NCBI RefSeq assembly: GCF_023078495.1
Contig: NZ_CP095742.1
Span: 3,658,001 to 3,722,000, forward strand
Source: Luteibacter aegosomatissinici
Lineage (GTDB): Bacteria > Pseudomonadota > Gammaproteobacteria > Xanthomonadales > Rhodanobacteraceae
DNA: 64,000 nucleotides
Direction: 5' to 3'
The notes under the pieces are model-generated. The model was given only the letters and a program-made list of their open reading frames with translations, was not told the DNA's origin and ran no database searches. Shown one piece after another: positions 50,403 through 59,777 of this stretch; the first letter of the stretch is position 1, and every line of letters begins with the position of its first letter. The translations under genes and the position numbers were made by a program.

Positions 50403-52169
50403 ATGCGCCTAACCAGACGCCATGGACTGCTGCTTCTGCCGTGGTTCCTCTTGCCCGCCGTCGCGCATGCCGGCGTCACCGTCACCGTGGATGGCGTTGA
50501 CGAGAACCTTAAGAACGCCGTGATTGCCGGCGTCGAACTCAGCCAGTACACCGCGCGCGATGTCACTGATGCGCAGATTCGCCGCCTTTACGCCAATGCG
50601 CCCGATCAGGTGCAAACGGCTCTTCGACCCTATGGCTATTACGAGGCGACCGCCACCGGCGAGTTGAAGCAAGTCGGAACCAACTGGCAGGTCACCCTGC
50701 ACGTGGTCCCGGGCACCCCGGTAAAGGTCACATCGGTCAACGTGGCGATCGACGACGAAGCCTCGAAGGTGCCCGCCGTGCGGCGTGCCATGCGCGGGCT
50801 CGATAACCTGAAAGACAAGCCCATGAACGACGGGCAGTACGATGGTGCGCGCGACGCCGTCAGCGGTGCCCTGACGGCCACCGGTTTCCTCGATGCGCGC
50901 CTGGTCACCCATCGCGTGGAAGTGAATCGCGCTGAGCACAGCGCGAAGGTCGACCTGAAGTGGGAGACTGGCAAGCGTTATCGCTATGGCCACGTGAACT
51001 TCAAGAATTCACAGTTCCGCGACGGCTTCCTCGACCGGTACGTACCGTTCAAGAGCGGTGACTACTTCTCGCAGGACCAACTGCTGCAGCTGCAGCAAGC
51101 CCTGAACGGCGCCGACTACTTCGCCGTCGTGAACGTCATTCCCGATACCGACAACGCGAAGAACGGCACGGTGGATGTGAACGTGGACCTGGCACCGGCC
51201 AAGCGCACGGTCTACACCGGGGGCCCGTTCTTCGGCACGGATACCGGACCGGGGCTACGCGGCGGTGTCGAGAAACGCTGGATCAACGATCGCGGACACA
51301 AGTGGAAGAACGAGCTGGTCGTCGCGCAGCGCCTGAAAACGCTCTCGACGCTCTACCAGATCCCCATGCCGGGCCCGAACCAACGCAGCTTCAACTTCGG
51401 CGCGAACTACCGCGACGCTAATACGGTGACCTCGAAGTCACGCACATTGCAACTTGTCGCCAATGAAACGCGGCTCTGGCACGGGTGGACCCGTACCATC
51501 GGTATGAACGTGCTCACGGGCACCTTCACCGTGGGCAAGCGCGGTGGTGAGAGCGACACGGCAGAAGGCCTCGAACATGGCCAGAGCACCCTGCTCTACC
51601 CGGAAATTTCGCTTAGCAAGAAGAAAGGCGATAACCCCACCTTCGTGCGTAGTGGCTGGTCGCTTACGCTGACCGCCCGCAGCACCGTCGGCACGCTCCT
51701 TTCCGATGCGCGCTTCTCAACGATCATGGGCGATGCCAAGTGGATCCAGTCGTTCTGGGGGCGTAACCGCCTGATCCTGCGCGGCACGGCCGGCAAGACC
51801 TGGACCGATGATTTCAGCGACCTGCCGCCACAGTTGCGCTTCTTTGCCGGTGGCGACCGCAGCGTGCGCGGCTACGATTTCGAGAGTATCGGGCCGCGCA
51901 ATGCGTACGGGCGCGTCATTGGTGGCGAAAGCCTGCTGGTGGGCAGTACCGAGGTGGAACACTACTTCACGCGCAACTGGGGCATGGCGGCGTTCGTCGA
52001 TGCCGGTAACGCGTTTACCGGCACGGACTACAACCCCCGCGTCGGTGCGGGCCTGGGCGTGCGCTGGCTCTCACCGGTGGGCATGATCCGCGTCGACGTG
52101 GCGGTGCCGGTCCATGACAAGAACGAACATGGCATCCACCTGCATGTCGTCATTGGGCCAGACTTGTGA
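50403..52169 (+). CDS. tamA: Outer-membrane translocation and assembly protein TamA
   Basis: 588 residues: signal peptide (about 1-23, ending AHA), three POTRA domains (about 24-265; YGYYEATATGEL and FLDARLVTHRVEVN are typical), and a C-terminal 16-strand Omp85 beta-barrel with the conserved FFAGGDRSVRGYDFESIGP motif. TamA works with TamB to insert outer-membrane proteins and move phospholipids. It lies 11 bases before tamB. The initial ATG has GGAAGGA upstream. Confidence 0.93.
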   Translation: MRLTRRHGLLLLPWFLLPAVAHAGVTVTVDGVDENLKNAVIAGVELSQYTARDVTDAQIRRLYANAPDQVQTALRPYGYYEATATGELKQVGTNWQVTLHVVPGTPVKVTSVNVAIDDEASKVPAVRRAMRGLDNLKDKPMNDGQYDGARDAVSGALTATGFLDARLVTHRVEVNRAEHSAKVDLKWETGKRYRYGHVNFKNSQFRDGFLDRYVPFKSGDYFSQDQLLQLQQALNGADYFAVVNVIPDTDNAKNGTVDVNVDLAPAKRTVYTGGPFFGTDTGPGLRGGVEKRWINDRGHKWKNELVVAQRLKTLSTLYQIPMPGPNQRSFNFGANYRDANTVTSKSRTLQLVANETRLWHGWTRTIGMNVLTGTFTVGKRGGESDTAEGLEHGQSTLLYPEISLSKKKGDNPTFVRSGWSLTLTARSTVGTLLSDARFSTIMGDAKWIQSFWGRNRLILRGTAGKTWTDDFSDLPPQLRFFAGGDRSVRGYDFESIGPRNAYGRVIGGESLLVGSTEVEHYFTRNWGMAAFVDAGNAFTGTDYNPRVGAGLGVRWLSPVGMIRVDVAVPVHDKNEHGIHLHVVIGPDL

Positions 52170-52180
52170 GGAGCGCGGGC

Positions 52181-55100
52181 ATGAAATGGTTGATCCGCGT
52201 CGGTGTCGCATTGGCCGCGCTACTGATCGTCGTCGCGCTGGGTGTGTGGTGGCTGGTCGGCACGGCCTCCGGCCTGCGCTTTGCACTGGAGCGGGCGAAG
52301 GTCTTCACTGACAACGCGCTCTCCGTCTCGCAAGCCGAAGGCCGCCTGGCTGGGCCGCTGGATCTCACCGGCGTTCGGTACAACGATGGCAAGGGCATGG
52401 ATATCCGCGTGGCAAAGGCGCACGTGGATTTCTCCTTCGCCGCCCTGCTCCGCAAGAAGGCCCATGTCTATACATTGACCACCGATGGCGTGGACGTGGC
52501 GCTGCCTGCAAGCCAGCCCGACACAGGCGAACCGAGCGAGCCGTTCTCGCTGAATCCGCCGCTGGATATCGTGCTCGACAGCGTGAAGGTCGGGCATGTG
52601 AGGGTGACCCAGGCCGGCCAGCCCATCTTCGAATCGAACACGCTGGACCTCGCGGCGTCGTGGACCAGCAAAGGCATCGCGGTAAGCAAGCTCGCCCTGC
52701 GCGCGCCCGATGGCCAGGCCGACCTCGCAGGCAACCTCGCCGTCGGCAAGGGCTACATGGGCGATGGCAAGGCCTCGTTCCAGTGGAAGGCCGGCGACAT
52801 CGACTATGCGGGCGACCTTGAAGCCCATAGTGACGGTGCGAAAGCACACACCATCATCAAGCTGCGCCTGCCGTTCGTGGCCCAGGTCGATGCGAACCTT
52901 GTGCAGCGTGGCGACTACGCCTGGACGGCATCCATCGATGCCCCCCGGTTCAACCCCAAACCCCTGCTCGGCGACAGCAGCCTCGAAGCCCTGAGCCTCG
53001 CCTTGAAAGGTTCCGGCGACCGTTACAGCGCGAAGCTCACGGGCGATGTTGGCCTGAACGACTACCAGGTGCGCCTGGCACCGATCGATGCCGCCCTCGA
53101 TCACGAATACAAGCGACTTACGCTGAATGAGCTGACCGTCGGCTCACCACAGGTAAAGGGATCGCTTACCGCGAAGGGCACGGTCGAGATCGCCGCGACG
53201 CCACTGACCGCCGACCTCTCCCTACAGTGGAAGGATGTGCTGGTGCCCGAGGATGTCGCGGGCCAGGTATTGGCGAGCTCCGGTAAGCTCACCTTTGAAG
53301 GCGGCGCGGAAAATTATCATGCGCTGGGCGATGTCGATATCGGACCGCCGGATCACCTGGGCAAGTTCACGCTGGACGTGAATGGCAAGCCGGATGTGAT
53401 CGATATCCACACGCTTGAGCTCAAGCAACCCAAGGGCGAGCTTGCGGCAAGCGGCAGCGTGACGCTCAAGCCCGGTATCGCATGGAAGCTGGATGTGCAG
53501 GGCGAGCATTTCGATCCTGGCCAGCTGCTGGCCGAATGGGCAGGCTCCCTAGACATCGATCTTTCCAGCGAGGGCCGGCTCGTCAATGACGAACCGCTGG
53601 GTTCGCTCGAGTTGCACACGCTCGACGGCACTTTGCGCCAGCGCCCGTTGCGCGGTAACGGCAAGCTGGAACTGAAGCCACGCGAGGTGGTGAACGGCAA
53701 ACTCGACCTCGCGTCGGGTGGGAGCACGATCTCGCTCGATGCGAAGGGTGATACGGCGAACGATGCACAGCTGAAGCTGGCTATCAATTCGCTCGGCGAC
53801 TGGCTACCCGATGCGGGCGGCCGCGTACAGGGCACCATCAACGCCAAGGGGAACGTTCCGAAACTGGCGGTCAAGGCCGATATCCGCGGAAGCGCCATCG
53901 TTTATGCCGGGCAGAAGGTCGATGCGCTCACCGTGAATGCGGATATTCCCGATATAAGCGCGCCCGGTGGCAAGCTGGATGTTCTCGCCACCGGGGCTAA
54001 CACCGGCGGCCTCGTCTTTGACCGCATCGCCGTCAACGCCAATGGCACGCAGGATCGCCACCAGCTGTCTGTGGAAGCGCATGGCAAGCCCCTCACCACT
54101 GATCTGAAACTATCGGGGGCGTACAAGGACAACGCGTGGAACGGCACGCTCTCCGCGCTGAACATCACGTTCCAGGGCCTGCCCCAGTTCCGTTTGCAGA
54201 ACGCCAGCCAGCTCGCTTTCAAGGATGGCGCGATGAGCATGAGCGATCTTTGCCTCACGGCGGGCGATCCCCTGCTCTGCGTGGCGGCTAAACAGGATAA
54301 GGCGGGGAACCTCGATGCCAGCTACCGGCTGCGTCGCGTCCCGCTGGCGTTGATCATGACGGCGGCGGAAGCGGGCAGTACACCCATACGCGCCGATGGA
54401 ACGCTTGAAGGTGATGGCAGCATCCGCCGCACCGCGGCCGGCGCGTTGTCCGGGCAAGCCAGCATCACCTCGCCCCATGGCTCGGTGATTTATCCCGACC
54501 GCGGCGACCAGCCGCTGCTCGTTTACAACAATCTGGCGCTCAACGCACAGCTCACGCCGGATAACCAGCGCGTCACGGTGAACGCCACGCTCAACGACGG
54601 CGGCACGCTGGCCGGCAATGTCTCCGTGAGCGGTGCGCAACAGGCGCTCGGCGGGAACGTGGCGCTGCACCTCAAGAACCTGGCCGTCATCGAATTGTTC
54701 ACGACTGAACTCGATGCGGTGAAAGGTGTACTCGATGCCAACTTCAATTTGGGTGGCACCGTGGCATCGCCTGCCGTTACCGGCCAGGCACTCCTCGGGG
54801 GCTTTGCTTCCGAAGTACCGAGTGCCGGCCTGAAGCTCAAGGATGGCCGCATTAGCGTCAATACCACCGATGCCACGAATTACGCCGTGGACGGCACGAT
54901 TCGTTCGGGCGATGGCACGCTTGGCATCAAGGGCACCGCGGCGCTCGGCAAGGGCGCGCAGATACGGATGGGCATCGAGGGTTCGAAGTTCACGGCGGTG
55001 GATATCCCCGCAGCGAAAGCCGTGGTTTCACCGAACCTGACCATCGTGCAGGATGCGAAGGGCATGAACGTCACCGGCAAGGTCGGGATCGACATGGCCG

Positions 55101-55930
55101 ATGTGAATGTCGAGCGCCTGCCGGGTGCCGGCGCCACCAAGGCATCGTCCGATGTGGTCGTGGTCGATGACACGGCGCAGGAAGCCGCAGAGGAGGCTTC
55201 GCCGATCAGCGCTGATATCAGTGTGGATCTCGGCCAGAAGCTGCACCTCGTGGGCTTCGGTATCGATGGCCGCATCACCGGCGTGCTCGATGTGCGCGAA
55301 CGGCCAGGCCGTGCCACGACCGGCCAGGGCCAGGTCACGGTTGACGGTACGTACAAGGCCTATGGCCAGGACCTGAAAATCGAACAGGGCCAGCTGCTGT
55401 TCGCCAGCACCCCCATCGATAACCCGGGCCTCAATATCCGCGCGGCGCGCACGCTCAACCCGAATGCCACGGTCGATGAAGGCCAGAAAGTGGGTCTCTA
55501 CGTTTCCGGTACGGCGCGCCGGCCCATCCTCACGGTGTTCTCGAACCCCGTGATGGAGCAGTCGGACGCCCTTTCCTACCTCGTCACCGGCAAGCCGCTC
55601 TCGCAGGTGAAGGGTGGCGAAGGCAACATGGTGGGCGCAGCGGCACAAGCGCTCGGCTCGGCCGCCGGCGATCTTCTCGCGAAGAGCGTTGGCTCACGTA
55701 TCGGCGTCGACGACATCGGTGTGAGCAACAACGATGCCCTCGGTGGCACGTCCGCGTTCACCGTCGGCAAGTACCTCTCACCACGCCTCTACCTCAGCTA
55801 CGGCGTCGGCCTGTTCGACCCCGGCCAAGTGATCACCCTGCGCTACCTCTTCAGCCACCGCTGGAACTTCGAAGCGCAGAACGCCACCGACTTCAGCCGC
55901 GCGAGCCTTAACTACCGGCTGGAACGCTGA
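52181..55930 (+). CDS. tamB: TamB, inner-membrane partner of TamA
   Basis: 1249 residues: N-terminal membrane helix (about 3-25, IRVGVALAALLIVVALGVWWLVG), a very long periplasmic region of repeated beta strands that forms a hydrophobic groove, and the C-terminal TamB (DUF490) domain ending LSYGVGLFDPGQVITLRYLFSHRWNFEAQN. It spans the periplasm to bring lipids or proteins to TamA. GAGGAG lies seven bases before ATG 52181; the open frame begins five codons earlier without support. Confidence 0.94.
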   Translation: MKWLIRVGVALAALLIVVALGVWWLVGTASGLRFALERAKVFTDNALSVSQAEGRLAGPLDLTGVRYNDGKGMDIRVAKAHVDFSFAALLRKKAHVYTLTTDGVDVALPASQPDTGEPSEPFSLNPPLDIVLDSVKVGHVRVTQAGQPIFESNTLDLAASWTSKGIAVSKLALRAPDGQADLAGNLAVGKGYMGDGKASFQWKAGDIDYAGDLEAHSDGAKAHTIIKLRLPFVAQVDANLVQRGDYAWTASIDAPRFNPKPLLGDSSLEALSLALKGSGDRYSAKLTGDVGLNDYQVRLAPIDAALDHEYKRLTLNELTVGSPQVKGSLTAKGTVEIAATPLTADLSLQWKDVLVPEDVAGQVLASSGKLTFEGGAENYHALGDVDIGPPDHLGKFTLDVNGKPDVIDIHTLELKQPKGELAASGSVTLKPGIAWKLDVQGEHFDPGQLLAEWAGSLDIDLSSEGRLVNDEPLGSLELHTLDGTLRQRPLRGNGKLELKPREVVNGKLDLASGGSTISLDAKGDTANDAQLKLAINSLGDWLPDAGGRVQGTINAKGNVPKLAVKADIRGSAIVYAGQKVDALTVNADIPDISAPGGKLDVLATGANTGGLVFDRIAVNANGTQDRHQLSVEAHGKPLTTDLKLSGAYKDNAWNGTLSALNITFQGLPQFRLQNASQLAFKDGAMSMSDLCLTAGDPLLCVAAKQDKAGNLDASYRLRRVPLALIMTAAEAGSTPIRADGTLEGDGSIRRTAAGALSGQASITSPHGSVIYPDRGDQPLLVYNNLALNAQLTPDNQRVTVNATLNDGGTLAGNVSVSGAQQALGGNVALHLKNLAVIELFTTELDAVKGVLDANFNLGGTVASPAVTGQALLGGFASEVPSAGLKLKDGRISVNTTDATNYAVDGTIRSGDGTLGIKGTAALGKGAQIRMGIEGSKFTAVDIPAAKAVVSPNLTIVQDAKGMNVTGKVGIDMADVNVERLPGAGATKASSDVVVVDDTAQEAAEEASPISADISVDLGQKLHLVGFGIDGRITGVLDVRERPGRATTGQGQVTVDGTYKAYGQDLKIEQGQLLFASTPIDNPGLNIRAARTLNPNATVDEGQKVGLYVSGTARRPILTVFSNPVMEQSDALSYLVTGKPLSQVKGGEGNMVGAAAQALGSAAGDLLAKSVGSRIGVDDIGVSNNDALGGTSAFTVGKYLSPRLYLSYGVGLFDPGQVITLRYLFSHRWNFEAQNATDFSRASLNYRLER

Positions 55931-56043
55931 CGCGCCGCGCGCGTGTCCTTTGTGGCGCGCCTACGTATGAACCGGCACGCGCCTACAGACGGCCAACCGC
56001 AGACAGGGCACGCTTGCACCCTCATACGAAGCGAGGGGCCGCC

Positions 56044-56280
56044 ATGATTGAGTGGATGATCGATGAACTGGACAGGGCCGCTGGCCGCACGATTCAGATT
56101 CCTGCGAGCTGCGAGCCAAGGCGTCTGGCGAGTGCCGCGGGAGTCGGCGCGCTCGTCGGGCTCAGCGGCTTTGCTGGCGGCCCGATTGTTGGAGTCCCTT
56201 CAGTGGCACTCAGCGCTAGCGGCGCAGCGACCTTGGGTTTGATCTATTGCGCCTTCGATTTGCAGGAGAGCAAACAATGA
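56044..56280 (+). CDS. Small hydrophobic protein of unknown function, first of a pair
   Basis: 78 residues. After a charged N-terminus (MIEWMIDELDRAAGR) comes a Gly/Ala-rich hydrophobic region (about 33-70, GVGALVGLSGFAGGPIVGVPSVALSASGAATLGLIY) that could form one or two membrane helices or a glycine-zipper. GAGGGG lies five bases before the ATG. The stop overlaps the start of the next small gene (ATGA), which supports both being real. I do not recognise the family. Glycine-zipper proteins often sit in membranes, but no role can be assigned. Confidence 0.6.
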   Translation: MIEWMIDELDRAAGRTIQIPASCEPRRLASAAGVGALVGLSGFAGGPIVGVPSVALSASGAATLGLIYCAFDLQESKQ

Positions 56281-56564
56281 GTCGTTTCGTAGTTCGAGCG
56301 GTCGCCTCTGCATGGCGTTGGCATATCGCGCTTTTTGTTCCTACGTCGACCAGCTTTCGATACTGGCTTAGGGTGACATTTCTCTGGTTCGTGCCCATTT
56401 GCACGCTCCACCAGCTGTCCATGTCCGCCTTCTTCGACGCGGGTGGTCTCTCACAGCGCATCGTCGTCAGCCGCATTATCCTGGCGGTTGCTGTCGGCGC
56501 AGCGTTCAGCATTATCGGATGGCTTGGCAGCAACACGTTGCGTGCTGCGCGCAAGCTGATTTAA
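56277..56564 (+). CDS. Small membrane protein of unknown function, second of a pair
   Basis: 95 residues with two predicted membrane segments (about 35-55, WLRVTFLWFVPICTL, and about 68-88, ILAVAVGAAFSIIGWLG) and a basic N-terminus and C-terminus. The ATG lies in the overlap with the previous stop, and GGAGAG lies seven bases before it. Base composition is less GC-rich than in tamB or the chemotaxis genes, hinting at a different history. It converges on the DUF2802 gene with 13 bases between the stops. Function unknown. Confidence 0.6.
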   Translation: MSRFVVRAVASAWRWHIALFVPTSTSFRYWLRVTFLWFVPICTLHQLSMSAFFDAGGLSQRIVVSRIILAVAVGAAFSIIGWLGSNTLRAARKLI

Positions 56565-56577
56565 CGCAGGGGGTCGC

Positions 56578-56994
56578 TCAGCGTGCGGAATGCAGGCGGT
56601 GCAGCAGTTCGGCTTCTGTCAGCGAGATGCCGCAGGTATCGGCGATGTCCTGCGGCGAGGCACCCTGGCGGGCAAGGCGCTGGGCGAGTGCAAGCGAGCG
56701 ATCGCTTGCACCGCCCGATTCTGATGCCACGGTAACCGTCGGCTGGCGGCGGACCTGGTCTTCGATATCGCCAAGGCGATTCTCGAGGCGGCGGAGCATG
56801 CTGGCCAATTGATCTGGTTCGATGGCCGGGATAACCGGAACCGGCGTCGGTTCCAGCGTGGTGCTGGGCTCAACGGCGATGGGTACAGGCTTCATGGGCG
56901 CCTGATTCCCAAGACGCCGGAACAAGAACAGCAGGCCGATGAGGTTGATGACGGCGAGTGCGATCAGCACGTAACCAATGATGGCGGCGTTCAT
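56578..56994 (-). CDS. DUF2802 family protein at the end of the flagellar chemotaxis operon
   Basis: 138 residues: one N-terminal membrane helix (about 5-27, IIGYVLIALAVINLIGLLFLF), a Pro-rich linker, a short coiled coil (MLRRLENRLGDIEDQV), and a C-terminal helix-turn-helix-like motif ALAQRLARQGASPQDIADTCGISLTEAELLHRLH typical of DUF2802. This family regularly ends the Pseudomonas-type fliA-che-mot cluster next to cheW, as here. Its role is unknown; a DNA-binding function is not shown. Confidence 0.85.
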   Translation of the reverse strand: MNAAIIGYVLIALAVINLIGLLFLFRRLGNQAPMKPVPIAVEPSTTLEPTPVPVIPAIEPDQLASMLRRLENRLGDIEDQVRRQPTVTVASESGGASDRSLALAQRLARQGASPQDIADTCGISLTEAELLHRLHSAR

Positions 56995-57074
56995 GCGGGT
57001 ATGGGCTCCGGGATAGCGGGGACACGGTAGCGCATCGAACGGTCAGGCACTAGGGATAGCCCGCCGGCGCGCTC

Positions 57075-57524
57075 CTAGGCTCGGCAGAGCCGCGGCACAT
57101 CTACCAGTGCGATAAACCCATCATCCCGTGCGATCACCCCGCTGACCGGGTCGTCGCGGCGGGCGGCGCGGCCTGGCGGTGGGGGTGCCACGTCGGCGGG
57201 ATCGAACTGGAGCATTTCGCCGATCACGTCGATCAGCAGGCCGACCGTCGTGCCAGCGTCGTCGAACACGATAACGCGCTGGGCGTCCACATCATCGGCG
57301 CCTGCGCCCCCATCCAGGCCGAAACGGCGGCGGCCATCGAGTACCGGCACGATCTGGCCACGCAGGTTCACGATGCCGAGCACATCGGTCGGCGAGCCTG
57401 GGACCGGCGTGATGTCGCCGGGGCGGATTACTTCGCGTACCGCCGTCAGCGACACGGCATAACGCTGCCCTTTCAGGGAAAAGCCGAGCCAGGGGCTGCC
57501 GGCCTCGTGTTTCACTTCGTTCAC
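57075..57524 (-). CDS. cheW: CheW adaptor of the flagellar chemotaxis system
   Basis: 149-residue CheW domain: WLGFSLKGQRYAVSLTAVREVIRPGDITPVPGSPTDVLGIVNLRGQIVPVLDGR is almost a textbook CheW start (shown by YAVSLTAVREVI and VNLRGQIVPVLD), and TTVGLLIDVIGEML follows. It links receptors to CheA. The GTG start at 57524 overlaps the previous stop (GTGA). The TAG stop forms the first bases of TAGGAGCGCGC, a partial copy of the dispersed repeat. Confidence 0.93.
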   Translation of the reverse strand: MNEVKHEAGSPWLGFSLKGQRYAVSLTAVREVIRPGDITPVPGSPTDVLGIVNLRGQIVPVLDGRRRFGLDGGAGADDVDAQRVIVFDDAGTTVGLLIDVIGEMLQFDPADVAPPPPGRAARRDDPVSGVIARDDGFIALVDVPRLCRA

Positions 57525-58090
57525 GGGCCAAGCTCCTGTTCCAGCCATGCGATGAGTGCGGTGGTGCCGATGACACCACACCGCGGTTCTTTGGACATGC
57601 CCGCGAGCCACGGGCGGGTCGCGGCGCCATCGCGCCATAGCACGGTCGCGCTATCGATCTCGACTGGCTCGTCGGTGACTTCGCACGCCAGTGCCCAACG
57701 GCGATCCCCCAGCAGCACGAGCGTCGGCGCGTGAGCACCGGCCATGTCAGGCGACAGGATAGCCGCCAGATCAGCCACGCGGGCTTCGCCACTTGGGTGA
57801 CGCCACCGGCCCAGGCAGATGGGGTTCGCGTTGCGCGGCGGCGTTAACGGCGGCATGGGCAACATATGGGTGATATCGGCCATGGGCACGGCGACTTTTA
57901 CGCCAGCGGCGACACACAGCAAATAACGGGGCGATCGAGGCGCTTCACCGGCAACTTCGGCCGCCGGCGCGTTGCGCCAGGTCTCGATCGCAACGACCTG
58001 CACCTGCGCTGGCGAGGCATCGGCCGCGACAGGCGCGGGCGTCAGCAGCTCGGCGAGGTAATCGGCGACGATCTGCTCGGCGTCGTTCAT
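57521..58090 (-). CDS. CheW-domain protein, probable ParP-like partner of ParA
   Basis: 189 residues: an N-terminal extension (about 1-65) and a C-terminal CheW-like domain (RYLLCVAAGVKVAVPMADITHMLP ... GEARVADLAAILSPDMA). It lies between parA and cheW, the place of ParP in Vibrio and Pseudomonas-type clusters, where ParP links the ParA-like ATPase to CheA and keeps chemosensory arrays at the cell pole. The ParP role is inferred from position and the CheW domain. ATG 58090 lies eight bases after the parA stop. Confidence 0.78.
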   Translation of the reverse strand: MNDAEQIVADYLAELLTPAPVAADASPAQVQVVAIETWRNAPAAEVAGEAPRSPRYLLCVAAGVKVAVPMADITHMLPMPPLTPPRNANPICLGRWRHPSGEARVADLAAILSPDMAGAHAPTLVLLGDRRWALACEVTDEPVEIDSATVLWRDGAATRPWLAGMSKEPRCGVIGTTALIAWLEQELGP

Positions 58091-58098
58091 ATTGCCGA

Positions 58099-58890
58099 TC
58101 ACGCGGCCGCGTCCGTGACGGACGGCGCATCGGCTTTTGCCAGGAGCTCCGCTAGCAGCTGGCGGTAAGCCTGGCCGCCACGACGTGCGGCGGGCCACGA
58201 GGCGAGCGGTACACCCGCCGCGCTCGCCTCACGAATCTGTGTATCGGTAGGAATGACCGCCTCGCTGACGATCTCTCCGTACTGCTCACGCAATTGCGCA
58301 AGGCAAGCGCGCGATGCGTGCGTCCGCGCGTCGAACAGCGTGGGCACGATGGTCCGCGGCATGGGCTTGCCACGTGAACGCTCAATCATGGACAGGCTGC
58401 GCAGCATGCGCTCGAGGCCCGCCAGTGCCAGCGCTTCGGTCTGCGTGGGAACCAGCAGGCGATCGCTGGCGGCGAGCGCATTCACCATCAAGACGCCCAA
58501 GGTAGGCGGGCAGTCGAGCAGCACATGATCGAAATCCGGCGCCAGCTCGGCAAGTGCCTGGCTGAGCACGAGGCCCATGCCCGGCTTCGTGCCCAGGTGG
58601 CGATCGAGCGTAATCATGGCCGCCGAGGCCGGCAGGACACTCAGGCGATCCCATTGGGTAGCGTGCACCAGGGTACCGACCGGCAATGGCGTACCACTGA
58701 CGCCGAACAGATCGTAGACGCTGCCGTGGGCACCGCCCTCCACGCCGATATAGCCCGAAAGCGATGCATGCGGATCCATGTCGACCAGCAGCGTGCGCTT
58801 GCCGTCGGCGGCGAGCATGCTGCCCAGCGACATCGCCGTCGTCGTTTTGCCGACGCCGCCCTTCTGGTTTGAAATAGCCCATACGCGCAT
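58099..58890 (-). CDS. ParA-family ATPase for chemosensory array placement (ParC-like)
   Basis: 263 residues with the deviant Walker A KGGVGKTT at the N-terminus (MRVWAISNQKGGVGKTTTAMSLG), DMDPH in motif A', and VLLDCPPTLGVL as Walker B. ParA-type ATPases placed inside flagellar chemotaxis operons (ParC) localise chemosensory clusters rather than plasmids or chromosomes; no parB is present, and the motD and cheW neighbours support this role. It shares one base with the motD stop (TGATG). Confidence 0.9.
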   Translation of the reverse strand: MRVWAISNQKGGVGKTTTAMSLGSMLAADGKRTLLVDMDPHASLSGYIGVEGGAHGSVYDLFGVSGTPLPVGTLVHATQWDRLSVLPASAAMITLDRHLGTKPGMGLVLSQALAELAPDFDHVLLDCPPTLGVLMVNALAASDRLLVPTQTEALALAGLERMLRSLSMIERSRGKPMPRTIVPTLFDARTHASRACLAQLREQYGEIVSEAVIPTDTQIREASAAGVPLASWPAARRGGQAYRQLLAELLAKADAPSVTDAAA

Positions 58891-59777
58891 CAGGGTGCGA
58901 CTCCTTGCCCCGGCACGGGCGAAGGCGCGCCCTTGTCACTCATCACCACGATGACAACGCGGCGATTATGGTTGCGGCCATCGTCCGTCGTATTGGAGGC
59001 TGAAGGGCGGAATTCACCCCAGCCCATGATCCCGACGCGGTGCGGATCCACACCCTGTTCCGTAAGCAGGCGCGCCACGGTGGCCGCACGGGCGGCCGAG
59101 AGCTCCCAGTTCGACGGGAACGTCGCCGTGGCGATCGGCGTGTTGTCGGTATAGCCCTCGACACGCATGCTGTTAGGGAACGGCGCAAGAATGCCCGCCA
59201 GCTTGCGAATGACGTCTTCGGCCGCGGGCTGCAGCTTCGCGACGCCCACGGGAAACAGGATATCGGTGCGCACTTCGATCTCGAGCCAGTCGGGCGTCTG
59301 CCGTACGCTGACCAGGCTCTTGTCGATCAGCGGCTTCATCGCACGCTTCACTTCATCGGAGATCTGGCTGAGGCTGGCCTGCTCAACCTTGCCGACCGTC
59401 GCGTTATCCGCCGGGGCCGTCTGGTGCTTCTCTCCAGGCTGCGCTTCAGCGGCCGCACCCTCGTGACCCGGCAAAGGCAGGTTACGCGGCGGGATGGGCA
59501 CATCGATCTTCGCGATGGGGCTGGCCGTGGGCGAACGGGTTTCGTTCGGCAACGGCACCTGGGTCGCCGGCGTGTTCGCCTGCACCGGCTCGATCACCTT
59601 GCCGGTGCCATTGAATGCTTCATTGATGGACGCCGCCATCACCCGGAACTTCGTTTCGTTCACGGCCGATACGGCGTACATCACCACGAAAAGTGCCAGC
59701 AACAACGTGATCAGGTCACCATAGGGAATGGCCCAACGCTCGTGGTTGATGTGTTCTTCGTGGTGGCGGCGCTTCAC
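58890..59777 (-). CDS. motD: Flagellar stator protein MotD (MotB family)
   Basis: 295 residues: one membrane helix (about 18-40, PYGDLITLLLALFVVMYAVSAVNETKF) preceded by a basic N-terminus with HINHERWAIPYGDL, including the proton-carrying Asp (21), and a C-terminal OmpA-like peptidoglycan-binding domain (MRVEGYTDNTPI, NWELSAARAATVARLL, VGIMGWGEFRP). Together with MotC it forms a proton-driven stator. The GTG start overlaps the motC stop by four bases. Confidence 0.92.
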   Translation of the reverse strand: MKRRHHEEHINHERWAIPYGDLITLLLALFVVMYAVSAVNETKFRVMAASINEAFNGTGKVIEPVQANTPATQVPLPNETRSPTASPIAKIDVPIPPRNLPLPGHEGAAAEAQPGEKHQTAPADNATVGKVEQASLSQISDEVKRAMKPLIDKSLVSVRQTPDWLEIEVRTDILFPVGVAKLQPAAEDVIRKLAGILAPFPNSMRVEGYTDNTPIATATFPSNWELSAARAATVARLLTEQGVDPHRVGIMGWGEFRPSASNTTDDGRNHNRRVVIVVMSDKGAPSPVPGQGVAP

